From: a virus
Direction: 5' to 3' (one strand)
Virus record (IMG/VR): IMGVR_UViG_3300008267_000131
Span: 1 to 61,931 of that record
Length of the DNA stretch: 61,931 nucleotides
The translations under genes were made by a program, and so were the position numbers. Positions 29,405 to 38,921 of the stretch are shown piece by piece. Position 1 is the stretch's first letter, and each line of letters begins with the position of its first letter. The notes under the pieces are model-generated. The model made no database searches. It saw only the letters and a program-made list of their open reading frames with translations, and was not told the origin of the DNA.

Positions 29405-30580
29405 TTAAGGTGCAGTAGGTCCTTGGTTCACAACGTCATCCCCAGTGCTCTTAGCGGCAGACAGGATAGCGATGAATGCTCCGTTGGTTACCGTGCTTGC
29501 GAACGTAACAGTAACGGTAGAAATGGTTGGTCTTGCTACATCAACGTAAACAGTCTCGTAGGTCGTAGCGTCAATGATTTGAACGATTACGGCACGAGTT
29601 GCGAACGGGTGCGTGATGGTGAATACGTTACCGCTCTTAACAACAGCAGCCTGTACATCGTCAAGAGTGTACCACTTAGGTGCGCCTACGAGGTCGGCCA
29701 CGCTGTTTACGCTAGCCTTCTTAATCTCACCAGTCTCACCTACGGCATTGTCGTATACGTAGAAGAAGTCAGTACTGTCTGGAGTGATGGTCTCAACGTC
29801 ACCAACGTGGAACTTCTGGTCTACAGTTGTGAATCTGTCCGCAGCCTCGTCCCAGATGAACGATACGTTAGCGCTAGTACCACGCTCAACCTCGAAGCCA
29901 GCGTTCTGTGATGGAGTACCAACCTCGTCAGCGTTCAGCTTGATGATGGCATCACCGATGTTAACCTCGTTTGAGTTTACGCTCGTGGTCGTACCAGTAA
30001 CGATAAGGTTACCCTGAATCGTGATGGTCGGGTCGTTGTTTACGTCTACCGTGCGGATAATCGGAGCGTTCTCCAACTGACCGCCAGGGGCCCACATCAG
30101 AAGATTGTACTGAGTAAGGTTAGCGTAGTTCTTAAAGCGGATAGCGTCAGCGGTAACCTCAATACCAGAGTCGGTTGTGGCAACCACGTTAAGGGTTACC
30201 CCAGCAGTCAATTCACCACCGCCAGTCAAACCATCACCTGCCGTTACGTTAAGACCAGCGTGGTCGACGTTACGGGTGTTCGTGAGGTCAAGCTGTACGT
30301 CATTGGCGTTTACCGTGATACCAGTACCAGCAACCACGTTAAGAGTTACTGAACCACCAGCACCACCGCCAGTTAGACCAGCGCCAGCGATTACTTCTTG
30401 GATGTCACCCTTGATGTCAACCCACGCCGTACCGTTCCAAAAGTACATCGTGTTGTCGGCGGTGTCATAGTAAATCTGTCCGCTAACTGGAGAGGTAGGG
30501 GCAGTGGCAAGGTTGTGAATCCGAGCATTCTGAAGCTCGAGTTTGCCAAGGTTTATGGATGATAGATACTGAATAGCCAT
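29405..30580 (-). CDS. Fibre / adhesin-base structural protein (391 aa)
   Basis: The N-terminal segment AIQYLSSINLGKLELQNARI resembles the start of virion-attached fibre proteins. A tail-fibre-type stretch GQIYYDTADNTMYFWNGT (about residues 36-53) is followed by Gly/Thr/Val-rich beta repeats (GAGLTGGG and GDGLTGGG units), a capsid-decoration-like middle and a beta C-terminus. It is probably the proximal part of the adsorption apparatus linking the virion to the long fibres. It begins 6 bp after the 108-aa gene and ends at a terminator. Confidence 0.75.
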   Translation of the reverse strand: MAIQYLSSINLGKLELQNARIHNLATAPTSPVSGQIYYDTADNTMYFWNGTAWVDIKGDIQEVIAGAGLTGGGAGGSVTLNVVAGTGITVNANDVQLDLTNTRNVDHAGLNVTAGDGLTGGGELTAGVTLNVVATTDSGIEVTADAIRFKNYANLTQYNLLMWAPGGQLENAPIIRTVDVNNDPTITIQGNLIVTGTTTSVNSNEVNIGDAIIKLNADEVGTPSQNAGFEVERGTSANVSFIWDEAADRFTTVDQKFHVGDVETITPDSTDFFYVYDNAVGETGEIKKASVNSVADLVGAPKWYTLDDVQAAVVKSGNVFTITHPFATRAVIVQIIDATTYETVYVDVARPTISTVTVTFASTVTNGAFIAILSAAKSTGDDVVNQGPTAP

Positions 30581-30585
30581 CTTGA

Positions 30586-30912
30586 TTAGTTAAAGTATGC
30601 CTTGCCGCTAAAGGCTCCGACAAAAGTTAAACGAACAGAGTTTGTGGTTAAATATTCAATCTCCCCCATAACAACGGTGTCCGCTGAATCTACTACAACA
30701 ACCGAAGGTTTCTTATTTAGGTTGTGTGTAACAGTCCAGACCGCCTCAGGGGTTGATTGTGTGTGGGTATAGTGAGCGTCTGCTTTAGACGAAACATATC
30801 CTTTTACGTCAATAGATGATACTTTTGTTTCTACGACTACGGTAGAAACTGGCCCGGGTTGACTAACAACTACAGCCGGAGCTACACTTGGAGATGTTAC
30901 GTCTATTTCCAT
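30586..30912 (-). CDS. Small fibre-associated protein (108 aa)
   Basis: I chose the ATG at 30912, which overlaps the stop of the upstream gene (TAATG), over an in-frame start 45 bp earlier inside that gene. The N-terminus is Pro/Val-rich. The C-terminal 55 residues (WTVTHNLNKKPSVVVVD and onward) form a beta module common at the ends of phage fibre and baseplate proteins. Probably an attachment or cap component of the fibre complex. Confidence 0.65.
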   Translation of the reverse strand: MEIDVTSPSVAPAVVVSQPGPVSTVVVETKVSSIDVKGYVSSKADAHYTHTQSTPEAVWTVTHNLNKKPSVVVVDSADTVVMGEIEYLTTNSVRLTFVGAFSGKAYFN

Positions 30913-31280
30913 TAAATTGTAACGTCTTCGTTTATGGTGAATTTGCCCCGTAACCAAGTATATACTTCTCCACCAACAGTAGTAGCCTGTAAGTCATACA
31001 CATATTCGCCTCCGGAAATATTCATGGTGGCGGCCGTAGCAATAACGGTCATGTTGCCATTAGAAAGACCAGTAATTTCACCAGTTAACTTGGTGAATCT
31101 CAATGTAGGATTGCCTGTCTTTCGGTCGTGGCGGCGAACTTCCATTTTAAAATCGCTGTATGCAGTGAGGTCAATAGCAGCGCCAGTCTCGTCCTTAAAC
31201 GATACTTCAAGGCTAAACGTGTCATTACGTCTACACGTAATGTCTAACTGCGTAGATATGTCTAAATTAATCGAGGCCAT
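30912..31280 (-). CDS. Fibre/baseplate beta-sandwich protein (122 aa)
   Basis: An all-beta protein with the recurrent phage pattern RRNDTFSLEVSFKDETG...IDLTAYSDFKMEVR, resembling baseplate-upper-type N-terminal domains (from memory). It opens the fibre transcription unit: a TAGTTTTG -7 box lies 8 bp upstream (31289-31296) after a terminator. It is coupled to the 108-aa gene. Likely the connector between virion and fibres. Confidence 0.65.
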   Translation of the reverse strand: MASINLDISTQLDITCRRNDTFSLEVSFKDETGAAIDLTAYSDFKMEVRRHDRKTGNPTLRFTKLTGEITGLSNGNMTVIATAATMNISGGEYVYDLQATTVGGEVYTWLRGKFTINEDVTI

Positions 31281-31288
31281 AGTCTATA

Positions 31289-31296
31289 CAAAACTA
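31289..31296 (-). promoter_or_regulatory. -7 box TAGTTTTG for the fibre unit
   Basis: Exact TAnnTTTG on the minus strand, immediately followed by TATAGACT and the ATG. It lies between the terminator at 31312-31336 and the first fibre gene. Confidence 0.6.
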
Positions 31297-31311
31297 CGAA
31301 ATTATAGACAA

Positions 31312-31336
31312 TAAAAAAGGTGGCCTAAGCCACCCT
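31312..31336 (-). terminator. Terminator after the 306-aa gene
   Basis: GGTGGC/GCCACC stem with a 4-nt loop and a TTTTTT run on the minus strand, directly after the 306-aa gene. Confidence 0.75.
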
Positions 31337-31337
31337 T

Positions 31338-32258
31338 TTACTCTTCCGTGCGAGTCCGCCCTCGGCGAGGCTTAACCTCTTCCTCTTGAGGCTCAGGCTC
31401 TGGAGTCGACAACTTGGTCACGTGGTTTCGGCCGTAGATGATGCTTTCCAGTTCGTGGAAAATCTTTACTGCTACGTCGTTAGACATATACCAGTCTACG
31501 AATGATTGGTACATATCACGCTCTGAGTTGCGTGGTAGCGAGCAAATCGTTTGATTTGACGCCTTCCAGACCCATGCGTTTTCAAGAATGTTCTTGGCAA
31601 TGATGTCTCGTGCCTCTGCACGGCGAAGCGTAGCCATGATGTAGCGCTCACGGCTCGATTGAGCTTCAACAAAACCCTTGGGGTCTCTGTCGCACCAATC
31701 AAGAGCCTTATCCTTGAGGACGTAAACATCTTCTGCTTCATTCCATCCAACAGATGCAGCGAACTCACGAAGCTCCTCTTCGGTCATTGATGCTGCAATG
31801 GTGATTGCCTGAACTCGCTGAAGGCGTTGGTCTACACGCTGCTTAGCTTTCTCCTCTGGGCGGAACACTTCGAAAAGTGGGCGAACATTCGGGTCACGGA
31901 ACGGATTGCTTCCGTTAAAGTTGCTGAGTAGCAAGAACTCCAAAATGTCTCGGTCACGAGCGGTGCGTGGATTCAAGCGCTTAAATCCGCCCTCGTCTTT
32001 CCAGAAACCAATCTCGTAAAAAGAGATTTTATCTCCAGAAACAGAAGAGATGGCACCAATATCGTATGAAACGCCGTCAATGATAACGACATCACGGTTT
32101 GGGATTTTCTTGTATACAGGGATGATTGGCTGTGAGGGATTGTCTGGGTCCATCCGGACATCCAATAGCCGAAGGATTACCGTATCAGTCAAACGGTCTA
32201 ATCCGAATTTTTTGATTACAGAGGAATCAAGGTTGTTGTAATATTTTGTGCTTCTCAT
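31338..32258 (-). CDS. Hypothetical protein between capsid and fibre genes (306 aa)
   Basis: Not recognised. The N-terminal third has beta character and a charged region, the middle (residues 130-270) is helical, and the last 30 residues are acidic then Arg-rich (PEPEPQEEE then RRGRTR). It stands as a single-gene unit between the capsid terminator (32285-32316) and its own terminator (31312-31336), which suggests a separate expression level. A head-associated or late regulatory role is possible. Confidence 0.7.
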   Translation of the reverse strand: MRSTKYYNNLDSSVIKKFGLDRLTDTVILRLLDVRMDPDNPSQPIIPVYKKIPNRDVVIIDGVSYDIGAISSVSGDKISFYEIGFWKDEGGFKRLNPRTARDRDILEFLLLSNFNGSNPFRDPNVRPLFEVFRPEEKAKQRVDQRLQRVQAITIAASMTEEELREFAASVGWNEAEDVYVLKDKALDWCDRDPKGFVEAQSSRERYIMATLRRAEARDIIAKNILENAWVWKASNQTICSLPRNSERDMYQSFVDWYMSNDVAVKIFHELESIIYGRNHVTKLSTPEPEPQEEEVKPRRGRTRTEE

Positions 32259-32284
32259 GACAATTAGATTTAGTAAATCAAATT

Positions 32285-32316
32285 AAAAAAAAGAAGGGAG
32301 GAGTTTCCTCCTCCCC
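32285..32316 (-). terminator. Terminator after the major capsid gene
   Basis: On the minus strand, an 8-bp GGGAGGAG/CTCCTCCC stem closed by a GAAA loop is followed by TTCTTTTTTTT. A strong intrinsic terminator right after the capsid gene. Confidence 0.85.
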
Positions 32317-32325
32317 TCAGTTGGT

Positions 32326-33657
32326 TTAGGCAAACTGGGCGATACCGAAGTGCTCAACACCAAGGATTTCAAGACCTTGAGCAGATTCGTATACAGCTTC
32401 CAGTACGCTGCGGCCGTCGGTCGGGGTCGGTGCAAGACCACCCAGCATCCACTCCTTGTAAGCAAGGTTGGTGTTGGGTCCCTCGAGGTAACGAACACGC
32501 ATGCGGTCTACAGTTCCGCTACCAGCATGAACCTTGATTTTGTCGTTCGGTACGAACAGAACAGTCTCAGAGGCGTTTGCGATGGCAGCTTCACCAGCTA
32601 CGTGCGAGAACTGCGGGAACGCCTTCATGATGAAGTTGCGGCCGTACAGTTTAACTTGCTCCATACCGAAGTCAACAGCGGTACCAGCTACGTTCAGGCG
32701 AACGCTAGTAACACCAGAAGAACCAAGGTTCTTGAACAGGTTGTCAAGTTGGATTTTAGCACCGGTTCCAGCGAACAGCATGTATTCGTAAGGAGCACGA
32801 GTCTTGTCCATAACCTTAACGAACTCAGCGAAGTCAGCAAGACCAGCCGTGCCCATCGTGTTCAGGTCGCCAGCAGAACCAGCGAAATCAAGACCGTCCT
32901 TACACCATTCAACAAGACCCTTGGTGAATTGGATGGGGTTGCCATCGGCATCAACAACTTGGGTTACAGCAACACCACCGATTTGACCAGCGGTCGTAGC
33001 AGCAGTGTAGTCGTTACCGAATCCAGAGAAGGTAGAAGCATTACCCTTACCGAACAACAGAGCGTAAGCGATGTCGTTGCGGAACTTCATCAGTGCGTTG
33101 TGCTGGGCAGCGTACATGTAGTACTCTTGACCATTGAACTGAACACTGATTTTGTTGGTCAACTCGACGTCGGTCAACTGGTAGCTGTTCTTGAAGATTT
33201 GAACCTTGTTGCTGTACTTCTTCAAGCCGTACTTCAGGCCAGCAGGAGCGCCAGAACCTTCGCCGTGAGCGTTAGAAATAACAACAACGGTAGCTCCGTC
33301 AGCGATAGATGTTCCAGAACCACCAAGCTTAACGATGTTAGAACCTTCCAAAGAAGCGTTGTTCTTTACGAACCACATCGTGTTGTTGGCTACGTCAACG
33401 ATAACGTCACCTTTGCGGATTTTAGCGTTGGTGAGGTTGTCACCAGCAGCCGTACCGGTCAGGGTAAGCTTTTCGTAAACGGGCTCGTTAACGTAGTTGT
33501 GGAAGATAGCGCTGCTCGTAGGAACAGAACGACGCATTCCTTCCATTACGTCGAGGAACGAGGGGTCTTCGTTCTGGACATCCAGAACTTGCGACAAGAT
33601 TTCACGCTTATCCAAGAAATGGATAGACGAGATGAAGTTTTTGTTGTAAGTGCTCAT
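32326..33657 (-). CDS. Major capsid protein (443 aa)
   Basis: 443 residues, the size of an HK97-fold capsid protein. It follows the scaffold gene by 11 bp and is closed by a strong terminator. The sequence has an N-terminal helical arm (residues 1-60), a long beta-rich middle and a C-terminal strand region. Strong codon regularity (for example GTN, ACC and AAC use) fits a highly expressed gene, and leaves a long spurious open frame on the opposite strand. Identification rests on size, composition and gene order (TerL, portal, scaffold, capsid). Confidence 0.82.
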   Translation of the reverse strand: MSTYNKNFISSIHFLDKREILSQVLDVQNEDPSFLDVMEGMRRSVPTSSAIFHNYVNEPVYEKLTLTGTAAGDNLTNAKIRKGDVIVDVANNTMWFVKNNASLEGSNIVKLGGSGTSIADGATVVVISNAHGEGSGAPAGLKYGLKKYSNKVQIFKNSYQLTDVELTNKISVQFNGQEYYMYAAQHNALMKFRNDIAYALLFGKGNASTFSGFGNDYTAATTAGQIGGVAVTQVVDADGNPIQFTKGLVEWCKDGLDFAGSAGDLNTMGTAGLADFAEFVKVMDKTRAPYEYMLFAGTGAKIQLDNLFKNLGSSGVTSVRLNVAGTAVDFGMEQVKLYGRNFIMKAFPQFSHVAGEAAIANASETVLFVPNDKIKVHAGSGTVDRMRVRYLEGPNTNLAYKEWMLGGLAPTPTDGRSVLEAVYESAQGLEILGVEHFGIAQFA

Positions 33658-33668
33658 GTTATGAGTTT

Positions 33669-34700
33669 TTATTTACGTTTTTGATTTAATGCTGCATCGA
33701 GGAATGCTTGTGTCCAATCTTGAGCTGCCTGCGGTGCCTTAGCTCCAGCGGCCGGGACCTCTGGGTTTTTCAGTGTACGTTCCACATCCCCAACCCCGAC
33801 TGTCTTGCCGTGGTTGACGAGACTTCGCTCGTACACATCAGGTTCTAAGGCAAATGCCACAACTTTATACCATTTTGCTAAATCAACTTCGCCTTCCTCA
33901 TTTAGAAATAAGTTAAAAAACTTGGAATTATCCACCGTCATTTCCATGACTTGCTGAGGGTTTTCAATTTCGTAATTGAACTCCTCACCGTCAAGGTCGA
34001 TGGTTACAGCCTTTGACTGAAGCAGCTGTTGTGTAAGCGCATCGGTTTGCACCCGATTTGCCCACTCTTCCGCAAGCTGTAGACTATCATCTTGACCGTC
34101 TTTTTCTGGCTCGAGGAACTTAGACTGCTCAGACTTGAGCTGTTGACGCAGAGATTCCGCATCCTTTTTAAGAAGCTGTTTTCCGAGTTCTACGTCCTCT
34201 TCTTCGTAAGTGTCTTCGTCAAGATTGTACTTGTCTACGACCTCACGCTTGAAGAGTTTGTTGAAGGCAGTTTCAGACAGGTCCGAGTAGTCGGAGCGCA
34301 GCTTATGTCTCATAAGCTCGATTGGCTCCATCTTATCGTAGTCCATCTGCATTGCCTCCAAGAATGGCTTTAGACTTCCATTCTTTTCGTAATACTCGAC
34401 AGCGCTCTTAATAAAATCATCCTTGAATTGAGGTTCGGGAGCATCCTTCTCCGCCAACTCAAGTAATTCATCCAAAGAACTGTATCGGCCATTCGTTGCC
34501 GACTTCACGTATTCTATCGGGTCAAACGCCGGGGCTGGTTCACCACCACCTGCCGCGGGCTCTGCCGGGGCAGGGGCTGGGTCTGCTGCGGGAGCAGGTT
34601 CAGCAGCTGGTGCTGGTGCCGGTTCTGGCGCTGGGCCGTCAATGTTAATTATTGCAGGCTCTCCTGCGGGAATCGGTTCAAAAGTAACTTCACTAGACAT
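33669..34700 (-). CDS. Scaffolding protein (343 aa)
   Basis: The N-terminal 60 residues are an Ala/Pro/Glu low-complexity tract. The rest is acidic and largely helical, with a coiled coil around residues 150-215 and a short basic C-terminus (NQKRK), the usual capsid-binding end of scaffolding proteins. It lies directly upstream of the capsid gene and downstream of the portal. It is expected to guide procapsid assembly and leave the particle. Confidence 0.78.
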   Translation of the reverse strand: MSSEVTFEPIPAGEPAIINIDGPAPEPAPAPAAEPAPAADPAPAPAEPAAGGGEPAPAFDPIEYVKSATNGRYSSLDELLELAEKDAPEPQFKDDFIKSAVEYYEKNGSLKPFLEAMQMDYDKMEPIELMRHKLRSDYSDLSETAFNKLFKREVVDKYNLDEDTYEEEDVELGKQLLKKDAESLRQQLKSEQSKFLEPEKDGQDDSLQLAEEWANRVQTDALTQQLLQSKAVTIDLDGEEFNYEIENPQQVMEMTVDNSKFFNLFLNEEGEVDLAKWYKVVAFALEPDVYERSLVNHGKTVGVGDVERTLKNPEVPAAGAKAPQAAQDWTQAFLDAALNQKRK

Positions 34701-34746
34701 AATTCAAATTTTTTGTAAAATTAGACAATTTAGAATGTCTACGCAA

Positions 34747-36930
34747 CTATTGCTGCGTAGGCACTCTTTGTGACGCAAGCTGAGCTTTAATCTGCTCTAG
34801 CTGTGCTTCGATTTCTCCCTTGAGTTTTTCCAGTTCCATTTTCATCTGGCCCTGTGCTTCAATCTTAGCGATATCGGCTTCACCCTTGGCTGCAACTGAT
34901 TGCTGCTGTACCGCAGCGTTCTGCTGCTGCAAGAGCATGGACTCCTTGAGTTTCTCTTCCTTGCGCTTCTTTAGTCTGTAGGCAAGTATGTATTGAGCTT
35001 TCTTCAGGTTCTCGCTGTTCTCAATAAGAACAAGGTCCTCGAAGTCAATAAGCCCTGCACCCATGTATTGACCCGCCATGGCCTTTAGCTTTTCACGCTC
35101 AATTACATCAGGCTTGTCTTCGATTTTGATTCCGAACTCACGGTAAGAAAAATCAGCGTTGCCAGAGATGTACTTGATGGTCTCCACGCCAAGCGCTTTT
35201 TTGTATGCGGGGTGGTACGTTCCGAACTTAATAAGGTCTTGAAGTCTTACGATTATCGTTTTAGCCACACGCTCAAGAATGATTCTGTCGGCCTGTACGC
35301 ATGCAAAAAGCGCATTATTAGAAGCCTCTTCCGCAAGTCTGGTTACGTTAGACAGGGTTCTTGGGTCGATGCTGCTTCCGTCCACGTACTCGTTTAGACC
35401 AGTGATATCACGAAGCATTTGCATGTTGCGAGTAATCAAGTCGTAGTACGTGCTTACATCACGACCAAGGCCGTTCTCGATTTCTTCGATTGGCTTGTAC
35501 GGGCTGGGGTTACCGCTCGGGTCAAGATACCTGTAAACGAGCGTTCCCTTCTTGTTGAATAGGTCAAGCACGTCCTTTGGTGAAAGCTCTGCTCCGCCGC
35601 TTCCCAATGGGATGTTTTCAATTGCATCAAGTGCAATCTGAATACCTTTGGGTCTTGCGATGGCGATTGCGTTCTGAAGCTTAAACCAGTTCAGCTGAAT
35701 AGAGTCTGCGATTGGGATTACCTGCTCCATGATTGAAGTGGCACGCATATCGTAAAACTCGGGAGCGAACAGGTGGTATGACATCGTGGTCTCCGTCATA
35801 TTTGACCGCTCACGCTTCATGTTAGTGCACAGGCCGTAGTCGAACAGGTACTCGGTGCCCAAAATCCACTTGGCCTTGTAGACAACCTTGTAGTGAGTGG
35901 TGGTGTAATCGTTTGTCTTGCGCTTTCTGGCTTTGTTAAACACACGACGTACTTGGTTTCCACGCTTATCGACTCTGCTTTCAATGTCAATGCTGTTTAC
36001 CGAGATGAACTCGATGTCCAATACAGGAATCTGGAAGCTATCGTAGTCGGAGCCTACGCCACGCTTGGGGGGCATGGCGCTAGGATTCTGGAATGAGTTT
36101 ACAAAACGCTCAGCAATATCATAGAACTGCTCTTCGCTAAACTCAGCACCGGCTTGTCTGCGAATGTCTGCAAGACTCATCATCTTAAGTTCACCAATGT
36201 GCTGCGCATCGCTGAAGTCACGATTCATGCAGTATGACGTAATCACGTTTTCTGGGCGAACGTGACGTAGACGAACTACGCCATCTTGAACATATTCTTT
36301 TACGCCACAAACACCAAAGTCAAAGGCGTCTTCTAAAAGCTTGTTGCGAATCTCATCGTAGTCGTTGATGTTCAGCACATTCTTGATTACCTCTTCAATT
36401 TCCTCGCTGAGCTTATGCTTGAAGCTGAAGTCCATGTGGATTTGCAGTTCCTCCATATCCCGTGGCTCGCCGTCCTCCATTGAGAATACGCCCTCATTTG
36501 CCAATGGTGAGTTCATCTTCTGAAGCTCAGAGCGCATTTTGATTTTTACCTCCTGCTTGGCCTTGTATCCTTGAATCTCCTCCTGAGAAAGGATATCGAT
36601 TGGCGTAGCGGTGATGTTGTATGAGCGCTTAGAAAGCTTGGCAAGCGCCAGGCGGCGGAATCTAGACACAACAGGAAGGATGGACCAGTCGATATTCAGC
36701 CAAGAGTCGTTTTCGCTTTCGGAAACGTCAAGCATTCGCTTGTATTTGCTGATTGACTGCGTTCCCATGGCGTAGTCACGAATGGTGGCATACGTGTATC
36801 TAGCGCCATAGAATATTTTACCGTTCATTCCATTGAACTCCTTGTGTGCAGCTTTTACATAGGCAAGAATCCAATCCCGATTTTTCTCAGAGTTTGGAAT
36901 CAAGTGTGATGGGTATCCGTACTTGCTCAT
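34747..36930 (-). CDS. Portal protein (727 aa)
   Basis: A large helical protein with the composition of Bacteroidota podoviral portals, ending in a Gln-rich coiled coil (about residues 650-720, EAQLEQIKAQLASQ-type). The N-terminal half contains the clip/wing-like regions. The start overlaps the TerL stop by one base (36930), the standard terminase-portal coupling. It forms the dodecameric DNA channel at one vertex. Identification is by size, C-terminal coiled coil and position; similarity to crAss-like portals is from memory. Confidence 0.82.
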   Translation of the reverse strand: MSKYGYPSHLIPNSEKNRDWILAYVKAAHKEFNGMNGKIFYGARYTYATIRDYAMGTQSISKYKRMLDVSESENDSWLNIDWSILPVVSRFRRLALAKLSKRSYNITATPIDILSQEEIQGYKAKQEVKIKMRSELQKMNSPLANEGVFSMEDGEPRDMEELQIHMDFSFKHKLSEEIEEVIKNVLNINDYDEIRNKLLEDAFDFGVCGVKEYVQDGVVRLRHVRPENVITSYCMNRDFSDAQHIGELKMMSLADIRRQAGAEFSEEQFYDIAERFVNSFQNPSAMPPKRGVGSDYDSFQIPVLDIEFISVNSIDIESRVDKRGNQVRRVFNKARKRKTNDYTTTHYKVVYKAKWILGTEYLFDYGLCTNMKRERSNMTETTMSYHLFAPEFYDMRATSIMEQVIPIADSIQLNWFKLQNAIAIARPKGIQIALDAIENIPLGSGGAELSPKDVLDLFNKKGTLVYRYLDPSGNPSPYKPIEEIENGLGRDVSTYYDLITRNMQMLRDITGLNEYVDGSSIDPRTLSNVTRLAEEASNNALFACVQADRIILERVAKTIIVRLQDLIKFGTYHPAYKKALGVETIKYISGNADFSYREFGIKIEDKPDVIEREKLKAMAGQYMGAGLIDFEDLVLIENSENLKKAQYILAYRLKKRKEEKLKESMLLQQQNAAVQQQSVAAKGEADIAKIEAQGQMKMELEKLKGEIEAQLEQIKAQLASQRVPTQQ

Positions 36931-38921
36931 TAGTAGCGTCCTTGAATTTGATGTTTTTTAAATATGTCCGAGATGGATACTTTAATCTCCTTACGCTCGA
37001 ACAGCGTATTCTTGTCAGCCATCAGTGAGTAACCAAAGGCCATCGCAGCGTCAAATTTTGTCGTTTTCTCTACTCTAAATTCAAGCAAGTCGTTAATCAA
37101 AGATTCGAAATACAGGCTACTTGCATGATTATAGACATATTCCTCCATGTATTCAGCCAATTGTCTATTGGTACGCTCTGTGGCGTGAATACCGTGTTTT
37201 CCTCCTACTTTCATTACAAAGGCATCATAACCCATCTCACAAAGGTACTGAATACAGTTTACTCTGTTTCTTTCAATTAGAGCACTGGCACCATAATAAT
37301 GAATAAGTCTAATCATGTCTTCGTAAAACATCTTGGCCATAGCTGGTCTATAGATATACTCAGCAACTGGCAAGCCAGACATTTCGTCGAATGCGTCAAA
37401 CTTCTTGAACACATAGGCAGCACCTTTAGACCCACGGTCGTCTACTGTCTGGTCCAAGTCATACGGGTCAACTCCAGCTACATATCTTATACGTTCACCT
37501 GGAGTTCGGCGTCCGTTCTTTTCAGATATTGCGTTTGGTTTATCAGGATGCTGTAGGATTTTGTATTTACCATTGATGTCTGGCACAAATACAACCTCGT
37601 CTTTTTTTGAAGCATCTTTCCAGATTAGGTTCCCAACTTCTGGCTTTGATGGAGCCCATTGAATGTGCTCAAGCTGGTCATTCAGCTTCATTGCATCAAA
37701 CAGACACTCATCTCCGTCAGTTCTAAAGGCTTCCTCTGGAGAGAATGGGTTTTTACGGATGTAGCTCGATAGGGATTTACTATCGCCCTGAAGGGCTTTG
37801 CGTTCACCGAGGTAGTAAGCTTTTGATTCTTCTATCCTTGGAAGACCATACTCATCAAAGAACAACGTCTCATATGACGGAGTAAAGTATCTCCAAAGAC
37901 CACTTATTGTCCTTCCTGAATCAGTAAGTTTTGTCTGGTCGCTGTTTCTCCAAAGCTTTTTAAATCCATCGCCTCCGCCAGACATCTCTTCTACTGTTGT
38001 GGTATACAGAGCCTTACCAATAAACTGACCGTCTTGCTCAAGACAGAACCTTACAACCATGTGGCGTTCCCAGATATCGACATCCTCCAGCTTACCAGCC
38101 TCATCCGCAACATATCTGTGTAGTTTGGCGCCATCATATGCGAACAGCTGAGAGTTCCTCCAGTCAATCCAAGATTCAAGTTCTGGGAGACGCTCGTATG
38201 CTGCGTCAACTCGGCCTCTCTTAGTCGTCTTGTAAAAGCGCATTTCAGACGTTGGCGTAACACCCTTTGCTTGGTCGTATACGGGCTTGAAGAAGTCTGG
38301 AAGGTGTTTGAACGGGTTCACTACTGCCTTTGCAAATACGTTACGCTTAGCATCGTCAGCGGTTTTAGATTGGATTCCAGCGTATTTGTTTTTACTCCTG
38401 GACGGAAGGTCGTAAAGGAATATACCAGAGCGATACGTTTTTCCCTGACGGCGTTTGGTTAGTTCTACTACGCCCATGCAAGATGGGGCCTCGATGGCTG
38501 CCTGTAGAAAGTAAAAGAACTTCCTGTCTGGGTCACGATAGCTCGGATATCCGATGTCAATCTTCCACCAGTTAAGGTACATGTAGTGGAGACCGGTCAG
38601 GTACGTTGGCTTACCATTGTTCATGAACCAGACACCGTTTAGGCGCCTGTCCCACTCTTGTTGTCTAAAGGACTCAATCTTAACATCGTAAAAAGATGGG
38701 TCGGTATCTTGCTTCCTAATCTCAGCAGCCCGCATCTTATTGTAGTCGGACGGAAGCTCAGTACGCACCCATTTCTGGTCTTTGTGTTTGGTAGAAGAGC
38801 TCAGTATTGGCCGTTTTTCAATCTGACCCGTCAGTCTGTTAAACACATATCCAGGCGCTGGTGTCCAGCACTCGATGTCGTTTATTACGTGCTTTACGCC
38901 TCCTTTAATCTTATTATACAT
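36930..38921 (-). CDS. terL: Terminase large subunit (663 aa)
   Basis: The packaging motor ATPase and nuclease. The N-terminal ATPase domain has a Walker A variant TKRRQGKT (residues 155-162) and Walker B HRYVADEAGK with Asp273/Glu274. A coupling-type TTT segment (residues 307-309) follows. The C-terminal RNase H-like nuclease begins with VAGVDPYD (Asp485) and ends with a FDAAMAFGYSLMA motif typical of the last nuclease aspartate helix. It overlaps the small upstream gene by 8 bp and the portal by one base. Confidence 0.92.
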   Translation of the reverse strand: MYNKIKGGVKHVINDIECWTPAPGYVFNRLTGQIEKRPILSSSTKHKDQKWVRTELPSDYNKMRAAEIRKQDTDPSFYDVKIESFRQQEWDRRLNGVWFMNNGKPTYLTGLHYMYLNWWKIDIGYPSYRDPDRKFFYFLQAAIEAPSCMGVVELTKRRQGKTYRSGIFLYDLPSRSKNKYAGIQSKTADDAKRNVFAKAVVNPFKHLPDFFKPVYDQAKGVTPTSEMRFYKTTKRGRVDAAYERLPELESWIDWRNSQLFAYDGAKLHRYVADEAGKLEDVDIWERHMVVRFCLEQDGQFIGKALYTTTVEEMSGGGDGFKKLWRNSDQTKLTDSGRTISGLWRYFTPSYETLFFDEYGLPRIEESKAYYLGERKALQGDSKSLSSYIRKNPFSPEEAFRTDGDECLFDAMKLNDQLEHIQWAPSKPEVGNLIWKDASKKDEVVFVPDINGKYKILQHPDKPNAISEKNGRRTPGERIRYVAGVDPYDLDQTVDDRGSKGAAYVFKKFDAFDEMSGLPVAEYIYRPAMAKMFYEDMIRLIHYYGASALIERNRVNCIQYLCEMGYDAFVMKVGGKHGIHATERTNRQLAEYMEEYVYNHASSLYFESLINDLLEFRVEKTTKFDAAMAFGYSLMADKNTLFERKEIKVSISDIFKKHQIQGRY

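Noticed and set aside
32350-33684. 444-codon open frame on the plus strand opposite the capsid gene
   Set aside because: It is a shadow created by the strong codon bias of the capsid gene; its translation has no domain character and it has no promoter.
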